From Balneolaceae bacterium (GTDB lineage: Bacteria > Bacteroidota > Rhodothermia > Balneolales > Balneolaceae): a DNA stretch of 13,736 nucleotides. Position 1 is the stretch's first letter. Each line of letters begins with the position of its first letter. Under the pieces are notes generated by a model. The model did no database searches and was not told where the DNA came from. It saw nothing but the letters and a program-made list of their open reading frames with translations. The DNA lies in the NCBI GenBank assembly GCA_003555185.1, contig PWFZ01000301.1, positions 1-13,736 on the forward strand, read 5' to 3'. Position numbers and translations under genes: made by a program. Below, piece by piece: positions 1 to 8,220 of this stretch.

Positions 1-797
1 ATTATGTAACCGTTGCTGAGTTTAAAAAGCAGCTAAAACTGATTGATAAACTAGGCTTTACACCGATTACATTCACAGATTATCAGCTATATCAAGAGGA
101 TAAGTTAACGCTTCCTGCCAAGCCTATTATCCTAACATTTGACGATGGCTATCTGGATACGTTTGAAAATGCTATTCCCATATTGTCCGAAATGGGTATG
201 AAGGCCGTGATTTTCGTAATGGGAAACAGGAATCTGAACAGAGCCTTTTGGGATGAAAAGGGAGATGACGATGTGTGCCCATTAATGTCGGATGAACAGA
301 TACGAATGGCCAGTGAAATGGAGTTCGAAATTGGTTCGCATTCTTTAAATCATGATGAACTTTCAAAATTACCGGAGCACGAGGCTGTTTACTCAATTAA
401 TAAATCGAAAAAAGAGATAGAAGCGGTACTTGATGTACCGATTAAAACCTTTGCCTATCCGTATGGAGTTCTCAACAAAAAGATCGAACAAATTGTATCG
501 GACTCAGGTTTTTCGTTTGCATGCGGAGTGTATACCGGATCGCCAAAGTTTGGAGAAACAACCTATGATTTCAGAAGAATCGCAATTAACCAGCACACGG
601 GAACAGTAACTTTTTTACTAAAACTTCTCACTCCCTTTCAGTATGCAGAGTGGATTTATCACCTTATTAAAACAAGAAACAAGAGTCGAAAAGTTAAATC
701 GGCAGTAATGAAAGACAGTATCAATAAAAGACAAAATGGGTTTGATGCCTCAACAGCTAAAAATCCGGAGAATATTTCGAAAACAAACTCCAGATAA
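1..797 (+). CDS. Polysaccharide deacetylase (NodB/CE4 fold), 5' partial
   Basis: A carbohydrate esterase 4 type enzyme that would remove N- or O-acetyl groups from a polysaccharide, using a metal ion. The frame is open from base 3 to the stop at 797, so 264 residues are visible and the N-terminus lies outside the window. The first NodB motif reads TFDDGYLD (bases 135-158), with the catalytic-base and metal Asp pair. The second motif is SHSLNH (about 336-353), supplying the two metal-binding His. A conserved FAYPYG follows at about 450. The C-terminal 40 residues are polar and look disordered. An internal ATG at 183 is not the true start, because the first NodB motif lies upstream of it. It is followed by glycosyltransferase and GH9 genes on the same strand, which fits tailoring of an exopolysaccharide. 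The exact substrate cannot be read from the sequence. Confidence 0.9.
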   Translation, partial: YVTVAEFKKQLKLIDKLGFTPITFTDYQLYQEDKLTLPAKPIILTFDDGYLDTFENAIPILSEMGMKAVIFVMGNRNLNRAFWDEKGDDDVCPLMSDEQIRMASEMEFEIGSHSLNHDELSKLPEHEAVYSINKSKKEIEAVLDVPIKTFAYPYGVLNKKIEQIVSDSGFSFACGVYTGSPKFGETTYDFRRIAINQHTGTVTFLLKLLTPFQYAEWIYHLIKTRNKSRKVKSAVMKDSINKRQNGFDASTAKNPENISKTNSR

Positions 798-873
798 CAA
801 AACCATATGGAAGTCTGCACTATTAGCATAAAGATGGACCCACCATGCTACGCTAAATCAAAAAAATGAACGT

Positions 874-1992
874 ATGAAAACCTTATATATCATCTCAAAG
901 GGCATAGATAAGCTTGCCCCAAATGAAATGAGACAGTTGGAAATTGACAATAAAATACCGCGTGCCTCTCTTCTTGAGCAGGCTATTTCTGCTGAGTTAC
1001 TGGATGAACGATATCTCAAGATAAAAACCCCTCCATTCCGTAGAGCCATCTATAAGTTTCTGCCTGTAAGTGTCGCCCAGTTGATTGAAACCCTGTTTAT
1101 CATGCATCGATATGACGCCATTTTATCTCACACCGAAAAGGCAGGTTTTCCGCTTGCCCTTATGATGAAATTACTGAATATCCATAAACCCCATATTGTA
1201 ATTATCTCCAGAATCACCTCGGTGAATGAGAAAAAATCCAGGCAGAAAATATGGTTTCTAAAAAGGACAAAAGATAAGATCGACAAGTTTTTAATTTGGT
1301 CGTCCATGCAGCGCAGAATTGCCATAGAAGAACTTGGTGTAGCCCCGGAAAAAATCATTTTAATTAAGCGTGGCACTGATCAGCAATTCTGGAAACCCCA
1401 AAGCAGCGAAACCGATACGATCTGCTCAGTAGGTATGGAAGCACGTGATTACCCCACACTTGTAGAAGCCCTCCGCCCACTAAATATACCGTGCCATATT
1501 GCAGCCGGCGCATCCAGGGGCGAAATTTTTAATACTGTAAAAAAACTCCATAACATTAAAGATATCCCGGATTTTATTACGGTAGGCCCAAAGTCACTTC
1601 CCGAACTTCGCGACCTATATGCACGGTCCCGTTTTGTGGTTGTATCCCTTTTACCCACAGATTCCGACAATGGTCTCACCACAATACTGGAATCGATGGC
1701 AATGGGGAAACCTGTAATCTGTACGCAAACCAAGGGACAAATTGATGTGATACAGGATGGTATAACAGGAATCTACGTCCCTCTGGGAGACAAAAAAGCA
1801 CTACAGGATGCCATTATTGAATTGTGGAATGACCCGGAACGCTGTAAGAAAATGGGTGCTACAGCTAGAAAATTTATAGAAGAGACTCACAATGTCGAGC
1901 AGTTTGTAGAAAGTATTAAAAACGAAATCTACACAACTGTTAATGGCGAGCCACAACAAAAAAAACCTAACCTTGAACAGGTTGAAGCATAG
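874..1992 (+). CDS. Glycosyltransferase, GT4-like (GT-B fold)
   Basis: A 372-residue protein with the layout of a GT-B glycosyltransferase: an N-terminal acceptor half and a C-terminal nucleotide-sugar half. The C-terminal half has SVGMEARDYPTLVEAL (residues about 188-203), typical of GT4 enzymes after the linker. The donor-binding segment NGLTTILESMAMGKPV is followed by GQIDVIQDGITGIYVPLGD. The usual E-x7-E pair appears here as Asp-x7-Glu (DNGLTTILE), a mild departure. No signal peptide or membrane segment is evident, so it probably acts on the cytoplasmic side in repeat-unit assembly. The ATG at 874 has no clear ribosome binding site; an earlier ATG at 866 is out of frame. The 3' end overlaps the longest reading of the GH9 gene by 50 bases, which suggests co-transcription. 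Donor sugar and linkage are unknown. Confidence 0.85.
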   Translation: MKTLYIISKGIDKLAPNEMRQLEIDNKIPRASLLEQAISAELLDERYLKIKTPPFRRAIYKFLPVSVAQLIETLFIMHRYDAILSHTEKAGFPLALMMKLLNIHKPHIVIISRITSVNEKKSRQKIWFLKRTKDKIDKFLIWSSMQRRIAIEELGVAPEKIILIKRGTDQQFWKPQSSETDTICSVGMEARDYPTLVEALRPLNIPCHIAAGASRGEIFNTVKKLHNIKDIPDFITVGPKSLPELRDLYARSRFVVVSLLPTDSDNGLTTILESMAMGKPVICTQTKGQIDVIQDGITGIYVPLGDKKALQDAIIELWNDPERCKKMGATARKFIEETHNVEQFVESIKNEIYTTVNGEPQQKKPNLEQVEA

Positions 1993-3850
1993 GTTACAAG
2001 TAACAAAAAATATTCAACGAGATATCTTGAACAGAACAACATTTTATACTAAAAATGGGGTGTTAACCCCATCAAAAGGAACGCCCATAGCCGGTGAGGA
2101 GAACATTACGCTTTCTACAGCGAGAGCATCTGTTTACCTGCCGATTCTACTCTTTTTTTCCATCCTCCTATCGGGTTGCACAAACTCCTCTGAAAAAAAA
2201 TTCATAGCGGTAAACCTGGTGGGTTATGAAACAGGAACTCCCAAACAGGCTTTTCTTGCAAACACAGAAGCTGATCTATTCCAAATTGTCCGTACGGACA
2301 ACTCAGAAGTCGTTATGACTGCCCCTGTCGGATTACCATCCAAAATTGATTCGGTGTCTGGAGATCGATTATCAACCCTCGACTTTTCCATCTTCAACTA
2401 TCCCGGAGAGTATAAAATTGTGACTTTAGGGCCGGGCAAAGTTACATCACTCCCATTCCAAATCAGGGAGAATGTTTATAGTGATGCACTGCAAACCATG
2501 GTGAAAAGTTACTATTACCATCGCTGTGGCACTGCTGTGGGAAATGGGACCGAATGGAGATATGATGTTTGCCATCTTGATGATGCTCCCTTTTTTGATG
2601 ATCCCGAATCAGCAAAATTCGTTACCGGTGGCTGGCATGATGCAGGCGATTACAATAAATTTTCCGGAAACACAGCGTTAAGTGCAGGCTTGATGTTGTA
2701 CACATACGAATCTAAACCTGATAATTTCACAGATGCACAGCTTGGAATCCCGGAATCAGGAAATGGGACGCCCGATATTCTAGATGAAGTTAGCTGGGCT
2801 CTGGAGTGGCTTTTAAAAATGCAGCGGGAAGATGGCGCCGTGTACCATAAGGTGTCTCAGAAAAAATGGATCGGGGAATATTTACCTAATGAAGACCCAT
2901 CCACTCGATATATTTTTGATGTCAGTAGTGCGGCAACGGCATCCTTTGCGGCGGCAGCTGCGCTGGGAGCAAGGCATCTGGCCGAGTTTGACACAGCATT
3001 TTCTATGGAATTATCAAGAGCGGCCAAAAAAGCATGGGCCTTTCTTGAAATGCATCCGGATAACAAGCCTATAGGCGGGTTTAAAAATCCTGATGGGGTT
3101 TCGGGTGGTGGGTATGGCGATCCAAATGATCTTGACGAACGACTTTGGGCATCCGTTGAGCTTTACAGACTAACTGATGACGATGCTTACCTCAATTATT
3201 TTATTCAAAACTATAAGAAAATAAGCCACTACCCCATTCCGCCAATTAGTTGGCGAGACGCTGAAAGCCTGGCTTTTCGTGCATTTCTCGCATCAGACAC
3301 AAAAGGCAGATATCATAGCGACTTGGCATTTATTCGGGAAAAAACAATTCTCCATGCAGATGCCATATTAGTAGTGCACAAAAATAATATTTACCGAAAT
3401 TTAATTAAACCGGATCAATATTACTGGGGCTCAAACAGTGTAGGATTGGCCTATGCATTTGACTTGATTCAGGCATATAAACTTACAAATGATCTGGAAT
3501 TTAAACATGCAGCACTCGACCAGCTACACTACGTTTTAGGCAGAAATCCTTTCAACCTTTCGCAAGTCACAGGGGTAGGGTCAGCAGCGGTTAAGAAACC
3601 TTACCATCAATTATCTGAAATGGGTGGGTTTTCCTCGCCTGTACCCGGTATGCTTGTGGGCGGACCAAATAATCGAATACTGTTAAATGAAAAAGAAATA
3701 TCGCCCTGGCCCGGGAAAAATTATGAAGACACATTTGCTAACTTCTTTGTAAATGAACCTGCAATCAACTTCACCGCGATTGCAATTTATGTAACAAACG
3801 CATTTTCAACTACACAAAGTCAATCTAATGAGTTGACCACTTCCAAATAA
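1943..3850 (+). CDS. Glycoside hydrolase family 9 (endoglucanase-like), predicted lipoprotein
   Basis: A GH9 inverting beta-glucanase with an N-terminal Ig-like CelD_N domain (residues about 87-175, beginning IAVNLVGYETGTPKQAFL) and an (alpha/alpha)6 catalytic domain (about 178-620). GGWHDAGDYNKF (229-240) is the GH9 signature with the catalytic-base Asp pair D233/D236. VLGRNPFNLSQVTGVGS, then a PYH, is the conserved substrate-binding block. VNEPAINFTA holds the likely proton donor E605. A hydrophobic stretch ending LLSGC (Cys79) is a lipobox, so the protein is probably a lipoprotein in the cell envelope. The long reading from ATG 1943 puts 60 unusual residues before that signal peptide and overlaps the previous gene by 50 bases. 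The real start may be GTG 2060 or a non-ATG codon after the purine-rich site at 2093-2101. It sits 8 bases before the GT2 gene. A role in trimming or releasing a beta-glucan-like polymer is inferred. Confidence 0.9.
   Translation: MASHNKKNLTLNRLKHRLQVTKNIQRDILNRTTFYTKNGVLTPSKGTPIAGEENITLSTARASVYLPILLFFSILLSGCTNSSEKKFIAVNLVGYETGTPKQAFLANTEADLFQIVRTDNSEVVMTAPVGLPSKIDSVSGDRLSTLDFSIFNYPGEYKIVTLGPGKVTSLPFQIRENVYSDALQTMVKSYYYHRCGTAVGNGTEWRYDVCHLDDAPFFDDPESAKFVTGGWHDAGDYNKFSGNTALSAGLMLYTYESKPDNFTDAQLGIPESGNGTPDILDEVSWALEWLLKMQREDGAVYHKVSQKKWIGEYLPNEDPSTRYIFDVSSAATASFAAAAALGARHLAEFDTAFSMELSRAAKKAWAFLEMHPDNKPIGGFKNPDGVSGGGYGDPNDLDERLWASVELYRLTDDDAYLNYFIQNYKKISHYPIPPISWRDAESLAFRAFLASDTKGRYHSDLAFIREKTILHADAILVVHKNNIYRNLIKPDQYYWGSNSVGLAYAFDLIQAYKLTNDLEFKHAALDQLHYVLGRNPFNLSQVTGVGSAAVKKPYHQLSEMGGFSSPVPGMLVGGPNNRILLNEKEISPWPGKNYEDTFANFFVNEPAINFTAIAIYVTNAFSTTQSQSNELTTSK
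2093..2101 (+). promoter_or_regulatory. Possible ribosome binding site for GH9 signal-peptide start
   Basis: GGTGAGGAG is the best Shine-Dalgarno-like string near the GH9 gene. It lies just before in-frame ATT 2105 and ACG 2108. Starting there would leave about 24 residues before the lipobox Cys, a normal length for a lipoprotein signal peptide, whereas ATG 1943 leaves 78. Initiation at ATT or ACG is rare, so this is only suggestive. Confidence 0.25.
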
Positions 3851-3858
3851 CCACATCA

Positions 3859-5055
3859 ATGACCCTACTTGAAATTATATTTTTATCACTTTTTATCGCT
3901 GTCGCACCTCTTATTGCATATCAGTTTTTTTTAGGGTTATTAGCTATAAAAGCCAAAAAAATCACCGATTTTGAAACCTCATCAAACCGAAAGTTTGCGA
4001 TTGTTGTACCTGGCCATAACGAAGAAAAAATTATAGCAAAAACAATCTATAGTTTGTCAGGACTCATTTACCCCAAGAAAAATTATGATGTATTCGTCAT
4101 TGCTGATAATTGTACTGATAATACTGCAAATCTGGCACGCTCACTTGGAGCAAACGTTTTAGAGCGATTTAATAAAAAGGAAAAGGGAAAAGGGTACGCG
4201 CTCAGGTGGGCATTTGATCAGTTATTGGACTACAAAGAAGAGTACGATGCAATAATTGTTGTAGATGCAGACAGCCTTATTTCCGGAAATTACCTTGAAG
4301 TAATGAACTACTATTTAGAAAATAATAGCACCGTTATTCAAAGTAGTGATCTTGTATTGCCTGAACCGGGCAACTGGAGTATTGAGTCATCAAGAATTGG
4401 GTTTTTACTATATAATTATGTAAAACCATTGGGAAGAAAAAGGCTCAATTTTAATATGGGTTTACGCGGCAATGGAATGTGTTTTAGCAGTGAGATATTA
4501 CGAAAAATCCCCTGGCAGGCTTGGTCGTTAACGGAAGACCTGGAATATGGATTAATACTGATGCTGAACGGCGTAAAAATTGATTTTGCACCGGAAGCCA
4601 CGGTAATGGCACAAATGCCAAAAGAGCCAAAAAACGCAGAATCTCAGCGGTCGAGATGGGAAATTGGCAGGTATCAAATCATAAGAAAATATACTCTTAA
4701 ATTTTTATACCAGGCTATCAAAAAACGCTCCGTTACTTATTTTGATGTATTCATTGACTTAATAACCCCCCCTTTTGTAAACATGATGCTCTTGGTGACA
4801 ACCACTTTCACGATGGCTATGCTGCTTTGGTTTTGGGGATTAATATCCCTCATGTATATTATAATTTGGGGAGGATTGGTAGTTGTAGGGTTTGCATATC
4901 TTTTTGTAGGCCTTTACGTGGGTGGCGCAGATAAAAACCTTTATAAATCACTCTTTCATTTACCCGTCTATATCTATTGGAAGATGAGGCTATATGGCAA
5001 GGTTTTAAAGAAGGGTAAAGAGTCGAAGTGGATTAAAACTGAACGAGATGGGTAA
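3859..5055 (+). CDS. Membrane glycosyltransferase family 2 (processive type)
   Basis: A 398-residue GT-A glycosyltransferase with one N-terminal membrane helix (residues 4-30), a cytosolic catalytic domain and two or three C-terminal helices (about 300-355). Visible motifs in order: FAIVVPGHNEE (46-56), VIADNCTDNT (80-89, nucleotide binding), VVDADS with the DxD pair D136/D138, GNGMCF (204-209), TED (225-227, probable catalytic Asp) and QRSRW (263-267), the QxxRW signature of cellulose/hyaluronan-synthase-like enzymes. These suggest a beta-linked polymer or a processive transferase at the inner membrane. There is no PilZ domain or extended channel region, so it is smaller than BcsA. The ATG at 3859 lies 8 bases after the GH9 stop, so the two genes are probably translated from one transcript. 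Pairing a GT2 synthase with a GH9 glucanase recalls cellulose-type loci, where a glucanase accompanies the synthase. Confidence 0.9.
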   Translation: MTLLEIIFLSLFIAVAPLIAYQFFLGLLAIKAKKITDFETSSNRKFAIVVPGHNEEKIIAKTIYSLSGLIYPKKNYDVFVIADNCTDNTANLARSLGANVLERFNKKEKGKGYALRWAFDQLLDYKEEYDAIIVVDADSLISGNYLEVMNYYLENNSTVIQSSDLVLPEPGNWSIESSRIGFLLYNYVKPLGRKRLNFNMGLRGNGMCFSSEILRKIPWQAWSLTEDLEYGLILMLNGVKIDFAPEATVMAQMPKEPKNAESQRSRWEIGRYQIIRKYTLKFLYQAIKKRSVTYFDVFIDLITPPFVNMMLLVTTTFTMAMLLWFWGLISLMYIIIWGGLVVVGFAYLFVGLYVGGADKNLYKSLFHLPVYIYWKMRLYGKVLKKGKESKWIKTERDG

Positions 5056-5064
5056 CTAAAGTGA

Positions 5065-5099
5065 CCTGGCATCCCGACAGGCTCGTCGGGACTGCAAGG
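5065..5099. terminator. GC-rich hairpin after the GT2 gene
   Basis: A perfect 7-bp stem TCCCGAC / GTCGGGA (5072-5078 with 5085-5091) closes a 6-base loop. GCA/TGC (5069-5071 with 5093-5095) and CCT/AGG further out extend it, with one bulge and one mismatch. It starts 10 bases after the stop of the rightward operon and sits between converging transcripts, so a terminator is the simplest reading. There is no U-run, so it could instead be a dispersed palindromic repeat. Confidence 0.5.
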
Positions 5100-5130
5100 T
5101 ACTGTGTTAAAATTCAGGTTTATTTCTTTA

Positions 5131-5660
5131 CGCCAAAATAATTGCGATCGGTTGCCGTCCTATTCCGGGAATACTGTCCACCATAATCTATGCGCTCGGA
5201 TAATTCCAGACGACTGGCCAGATGCTTTTCTATAAGTTTGCCAAGGCGCTCTTTCGCACGGCGAAAAGTTTTGATGAGTTTTTTAGGATTTTCTGAACTT
5301 CATTAACCTGAATCCCGATATGCGTTTGAGCGTGAAGCTGATTGGACAGCTCGGTGATTTGATGCTGCAGATTAGCTTTGGTTCGGGTAAGCTGGCGAAG
5401 CTCCCTCCAGAACGGATCAATGCCTTTCCAGCGGACAAGTTTACGCTCGCACCCCATTGAGCAAGCCCATAGACATCAAAACTTATCGGTTTTACTGCGC
5501 AGCCCGCGAGAAGCAAGATAGGATTAGCTTTGGAAGGTAATACCGGCCTCCTGTAAGAGTCGCGATTGTTCCAGGAGTATACCCGAACTGATGAATTAAT
5601 CAATATCTCAAAACTCTGCCAGGAACTCCGCGCTGCTTCGTACTCTGGCAGGTTGTTTAG
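5131..5660 (-). pseudogene. Decayed IS110-family transposase remnant
   Basis: Reading leftwards on the minus strand, pieces of an IS110-family transposase appear in the correct order but in different frames. They are VYSWN (about 5582), LLQEAGI (5559-5539), an in-frame stop, SRGLRSKTDK (to 5481), YGLAQ (about 5469-5455), GCERKLVRW and ELRQLTRTKANL, then QITELSNQLHA. After a shift in an A-run near 5280 comes KTFRRAKERLGKLIEKHLASR, and finally VDSIPGIGRQ (5181-5152). The SKTDK..YGLAQ block is the end of the DEDD (RuvC-like) domain. The middle is the coiled-coil linker. SIPGIG is the opening of the Transposase_20 domain, after which the reading stops at about 5131. At least five frameshifts plus stops make it non-functional. 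The catalytic Ser region and both element ends are missing. The right boundary is uncertain: 5583-5660 may be transposase N-terminus or plain spacer. Confidence 0.75.
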
Positions 5661-5661
5661 G

Positions 5662-6807
5662 TCAAAGAAGCCAGAGGTCGCCTTCGAGACGGGTAATAAA
5701 AGCGTTGCCTGCCTGAATATCATGTTTAAGATCAACATTGGAACTGTGAAGAAGTGTCCACATTCTTGCAGGCATACATATTGCCTTCGTGGTAAATGGT
5801 GTTTTCATATGATTAGCCATCAATCTGCCTGCGAGTTCAACTCCTCCCCGGCTGTAAGCATGCCAGGTAAGCGTATCAAAAAGAAGTGTCTCCTTACCGG
5901 GAAGGCTTACTGCCTGAATGACTTCACATACGCTACCTTTTTTTGAATAATAGATGAACCACCCAATAATACTTTCACCATTCATAATCGCAAGCTTATG
6001 GAACGTACCGTATCGTTTTTCCTTGGCCAAAAGGTTAATTCGATGCTCTATTTTTGACTGATTGTAATCAGGAAAAAGTGAATATCCCGACCTGGCTTTT
6101 TCCAGTGCGTGCAGCAATAATTCGGACGTTAAGGGTCGTAGCTGAATATCAGGCTTTTTTCGGTGAAACAATGGCACCTGTAAAGCGCCGGCTACTGTGT
6201 CCATCCCTGAAGAGGATGCATGAGCAAGTTTACCAAGTGGCTTACCCAACCGTTTTAAAAAAGGTCGCAATGCAAAAGAGGCAGGTCTTAATGGCACTTT
6301 ATAATAAATGCTTTCACTTACAGATGGCTCCCCACCTAATCGCTTCCAGAATAATTGCATTGTTTCCACAGAACCATCAGAAAACGAAAGCTCCTGAGGG
6401 CCGGATATAAATTCCTGAAGCATCTTCATGGGTATAAGCTGCTCACGCGCTTTCTCAGTTGCCATTAGATGATGGCAGTTTGCCGCGGTGATTTTACTTC
6501 CCTTATATAGGAAAGATGTTGTTGTAACCCCCAAAAAACCGTCTACATTTCCTTCTTTAGACCTGCTAACCAATGAAGAGATAGCAGATGATTTTTCACC
6601 ATCATTAAAATAGAGCTCATCTATTGTTTTCTTCAAATAGGAGATGGAAACTTCACTGCTTCTGGGAAAATATATTTGAGACAACTTCGCTACTTCCTCA
6701 ATATCATCGTAGTCGAGTTGACTAATTTCCTGTTTCATAGTGTGATTATCTGGACTGAAACGCTGAAGCTTCAGATCTGTCTGTCTTAATTTTGGATAGT
6801 CATCCAT
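5662..6807 (-). CDS. GNAT-fold acyltransferase-like protein, probably tandem GNAT
   Basis: A 381-residue soluble protein, last gene of the leftward operon. The N-terminal part (about 30-175) has a GNAT-like pattern: DDIEEVAKLSQIYFP, then VDGFLGVTTTSFLYKG, then a segment around AREQLIPMKMLQEF where the acyl-CoA pyrophosphate loop would lie. A second similar half (about 220-375) contains IQLRPLTSELLLHALEK, ESIIGWFIYYSKKG and a C-terminal RLEGDLWLL. I do not recognise a named family. It could be an acyltransferase or a binding protein. ATG 6807 is preferred over ATG 6738 because GGAG lies a suitable distance upstream of it and it follows the previous stop by 28 bases. Its stop at 5662 borders the IS110 remnant, but the C-terminus looks complete. 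Neighbouring adenylation, carrier and CelD-like genes suggest a role in transferring or modifying an acyl group; that is inferred from context only. Confidence 0.7.
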   Translation of the reverse strand: MDDYPKLRQTDLKLQRFSPDNHTMKQEISQLDYDDIEEVAKLSQIYFPRSSEVSISYLKKTIDELYFNDGEKSSAISSLVSRSKEGNVDGFLGVTTTSFLYKGSKITAANCHHLMATEKAREQLIPMKMLQEFISGPQELSFSDGSVETMQLFWKRLGGEPSVSESIYYKVPLRPASFALRPFLKRLGKPLGKLAHASSSGMDTVAGALQVPLFHRKKPDIQLRPLTSELLLHALEKARSGYSLFPDYNQSKIEHRINLLAKEKRYGTFHKLAIMNGESIIGWFIYYSKKGSVCEVIQAVSLPGKETLLFDTLTWHAYSRGGVELAGRLMANHMKTPFTTKAICMPARMWTLLHSSNVDLKHDIQAGNAFITRLEGDLWLL

Positions 6808-6835
6808 TGGTAGTCATCTCCACTTTCATAAATTT

Positions 6836-8158
6836 TTAAAGTCGTTTGCTTATTCGTTCTAATAAAAAATTGGCATACCTGATTATTGTCGGCTCCGATT
6901 TATTTTGGCTCATTATAACCTGCATACGAATGCGCTCTACTAAGACCTTTTTCTGTATAGTTTGAACAGATATTATAAACCATTTATACAGCTTTTGATG
7001 GCCTGAAGAATCAAATATGTGAATTGTCTTATTTTGATTAACATTCGTGGCTAATCGCTGTTTATAAATTTCATTACCACGCATAAAATCAAATGTCATT
7101 TCTCTTTTAACAGCCTCCAACACGGTTGCCATTAAAAGCACTTTACCGGGGGCATTCCTATAATACGTTGATGATGTATTTAATGCCCGGTGTTGACCGT
7201 AAAACCGTTCATTGTATACTATCAGAACATCAATGGCCAAACAATGTTCAATTCCCTGTTCTTCTTTCGGGAATACTGCACTTATTTGCAGGTACCCTTT
7301 TCCATGCATTTTTTCAGATATTTCTATGAAAAAATTATACATGGGAAATTCGCCAAATGTGCCCGCTAACCCCTGTTCTCTCCATTGATTCTGATGGAGT
7401 TCAACAAATCGGTTAAGGTTTGCTTTAAACTTATTCTTGTCATTCAAATGCTCTACACGAAATAGCTTCTTATCCCCCTCTTTTAATGTCTTAAGTGCTC
7501 TTCTAACATTACTTCTTTCTTTCACCGTTAATTTTTTTAAGTAATGACTCCACTTTTTTTCAGGAAGGATTTGAAGAGACTTTGATGCATTTATTGTATC
7601 TAATGTATAACCGGGTAACGAAAAATTATTATCTAAAATAGTAAAAGTAGTGCTGAGTTCAGGTACCTCTTCAAGAATCAGCTCATCAAACTTAACTTCA
7701 TATTTTAAGAAAAAAAGGAAATGATCATAAAAGTATATGATATAATCGTTGTGTATCAAAAACTGTAAATAATCTGAATAGGCTGTCTCGCCCAACAGCA
7801 TCCCGCCCTCCGTTTTGTTGACTCTTGACCCTATCATGCGGAGATAAACATACATTTCCACCCCCAAAACAGTAAAACGGTCACAAAACAGAGGCGCTAT
7901 GCCAACAACCGTTTCTTTATCATATAAGACAAAAATCTGTAGTTCTCCATACGTTCCGAAATGATCCCACCATGTGCGGTTCCAGTCAAATGTCTGAAAA
8001 ATATGCGACTCAGTTTGTTTGCACAGTAAACTCCAATCTTCTTCCAATTTATCAAAATCTTCCTTAGTTCTGATTACCCGATGCTTTACAGATGTTAATT
8101 TTTGGTTTTTTGTTGTAGTTTTTAAAAATGTACTGTTTAAATCGTCTTCATTTTCCAT
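6836..8158 (-). CDS. CelD/BcsL-type GNAT acyltransferase (Acetyltransf_6, FemAB-like)
   Basis: A 440-residue protein resembling the CelD/BcsL group of exopolysaccharide-associated acyltransferases, which share the duplicated GNAT fold of FemAB aminoacyl transferases. Diagnostic stretches are HIFQTFDWNRTWWDHF (52-67), FVLYDKETVVGIAPLF (76-91), LTVKERSNVRRALKTL (210-225) and a C-terminal block YGQHRALNTSSTYYRNAPG followed by FDFMRGNEIYKQRL (about 318-370). This is where Acetyltransf_6 members have their second GNAT core. No signal peptide or membrane helix is seen, so it is cytosolic. It lies 62 bases downstream of the carrier-protein gene and 28 bases before the next gene. FemAB-like proteins can use tRNA-bound aminoacyl donors and others use acyl-CoA. 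With a dedicated carrier next door, an aminoacyl or acyl carrier donor is plausible here but not shown. Confidence 0.8.
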   Translation of the reverse strand: MENEDDLNSTFLKTTTKNQKLTSVKHRVIRTKEDFDKLEEDWSLLCKQTESHIFQTFDWNRTWWDHFGTYGELQIFVLYDKETVVGIAPLFCDRFTVLGVEMYVYLRMIGSRVNKTEGGMLLGETAYSDYLQFLIHNDYIIYFYDHFLFFLKYEVKFDELILEEVPELSTTFTILDNNFSLPGYTLDTINASKSLQILPEKKWSHYLKKLTVKERSNVRRALKTLKEGDKKLFRVEHLNDKNKFKANLNRFVELHQNQWREQGLAGTFGEFPMYNFFIEISEKMHGKGYLQISAVFPKEEQGIEHCLAIDVLIVYNERFYGQHRALNTSSTYYRNAPGKVLLMATVLEAVKREMTFDFMRGNEIYKQRLATNVNQNKTIHIFDSSGHQKLYKWFIISVQTIQKKVLVERIRMQVIMSQNKSEPTIIRYANFLLERISKRL

Positions 8159-8220
8159 TCGTTAGCAGTAAAATATTCCCCTTTTTATTATAGTTGTCTT
8201 GCCTTATTAGTCTCTAACAA

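Noticed and set aside
836..852. -24/-12 promoter before the GT4 gene (TGGACCCACCATGC)
   Set aside because: The GG to GC spacing is one base short and the halves match poorly.
5230..5457. 75-residue minus-strand open frame as a small gene
   Set aside because: It is the coiled-coil segment of the decayed IS110 transposase, and continues in another frame after a slip in an A-run.
5283..5738. 151-residue minus-strand open frame as a gene
   Set aside because: It crosses the IS110 remnant in mixed frames and overlaps the end of the GNAT-like gene. Only short pieces of it match transposase sequence, so it is debris.
5566..5946. 126-residue plus-strand open frame
   Set aside because: It runs antisense to the IS remnant and the GNAT-like gene and has no family resemblance.
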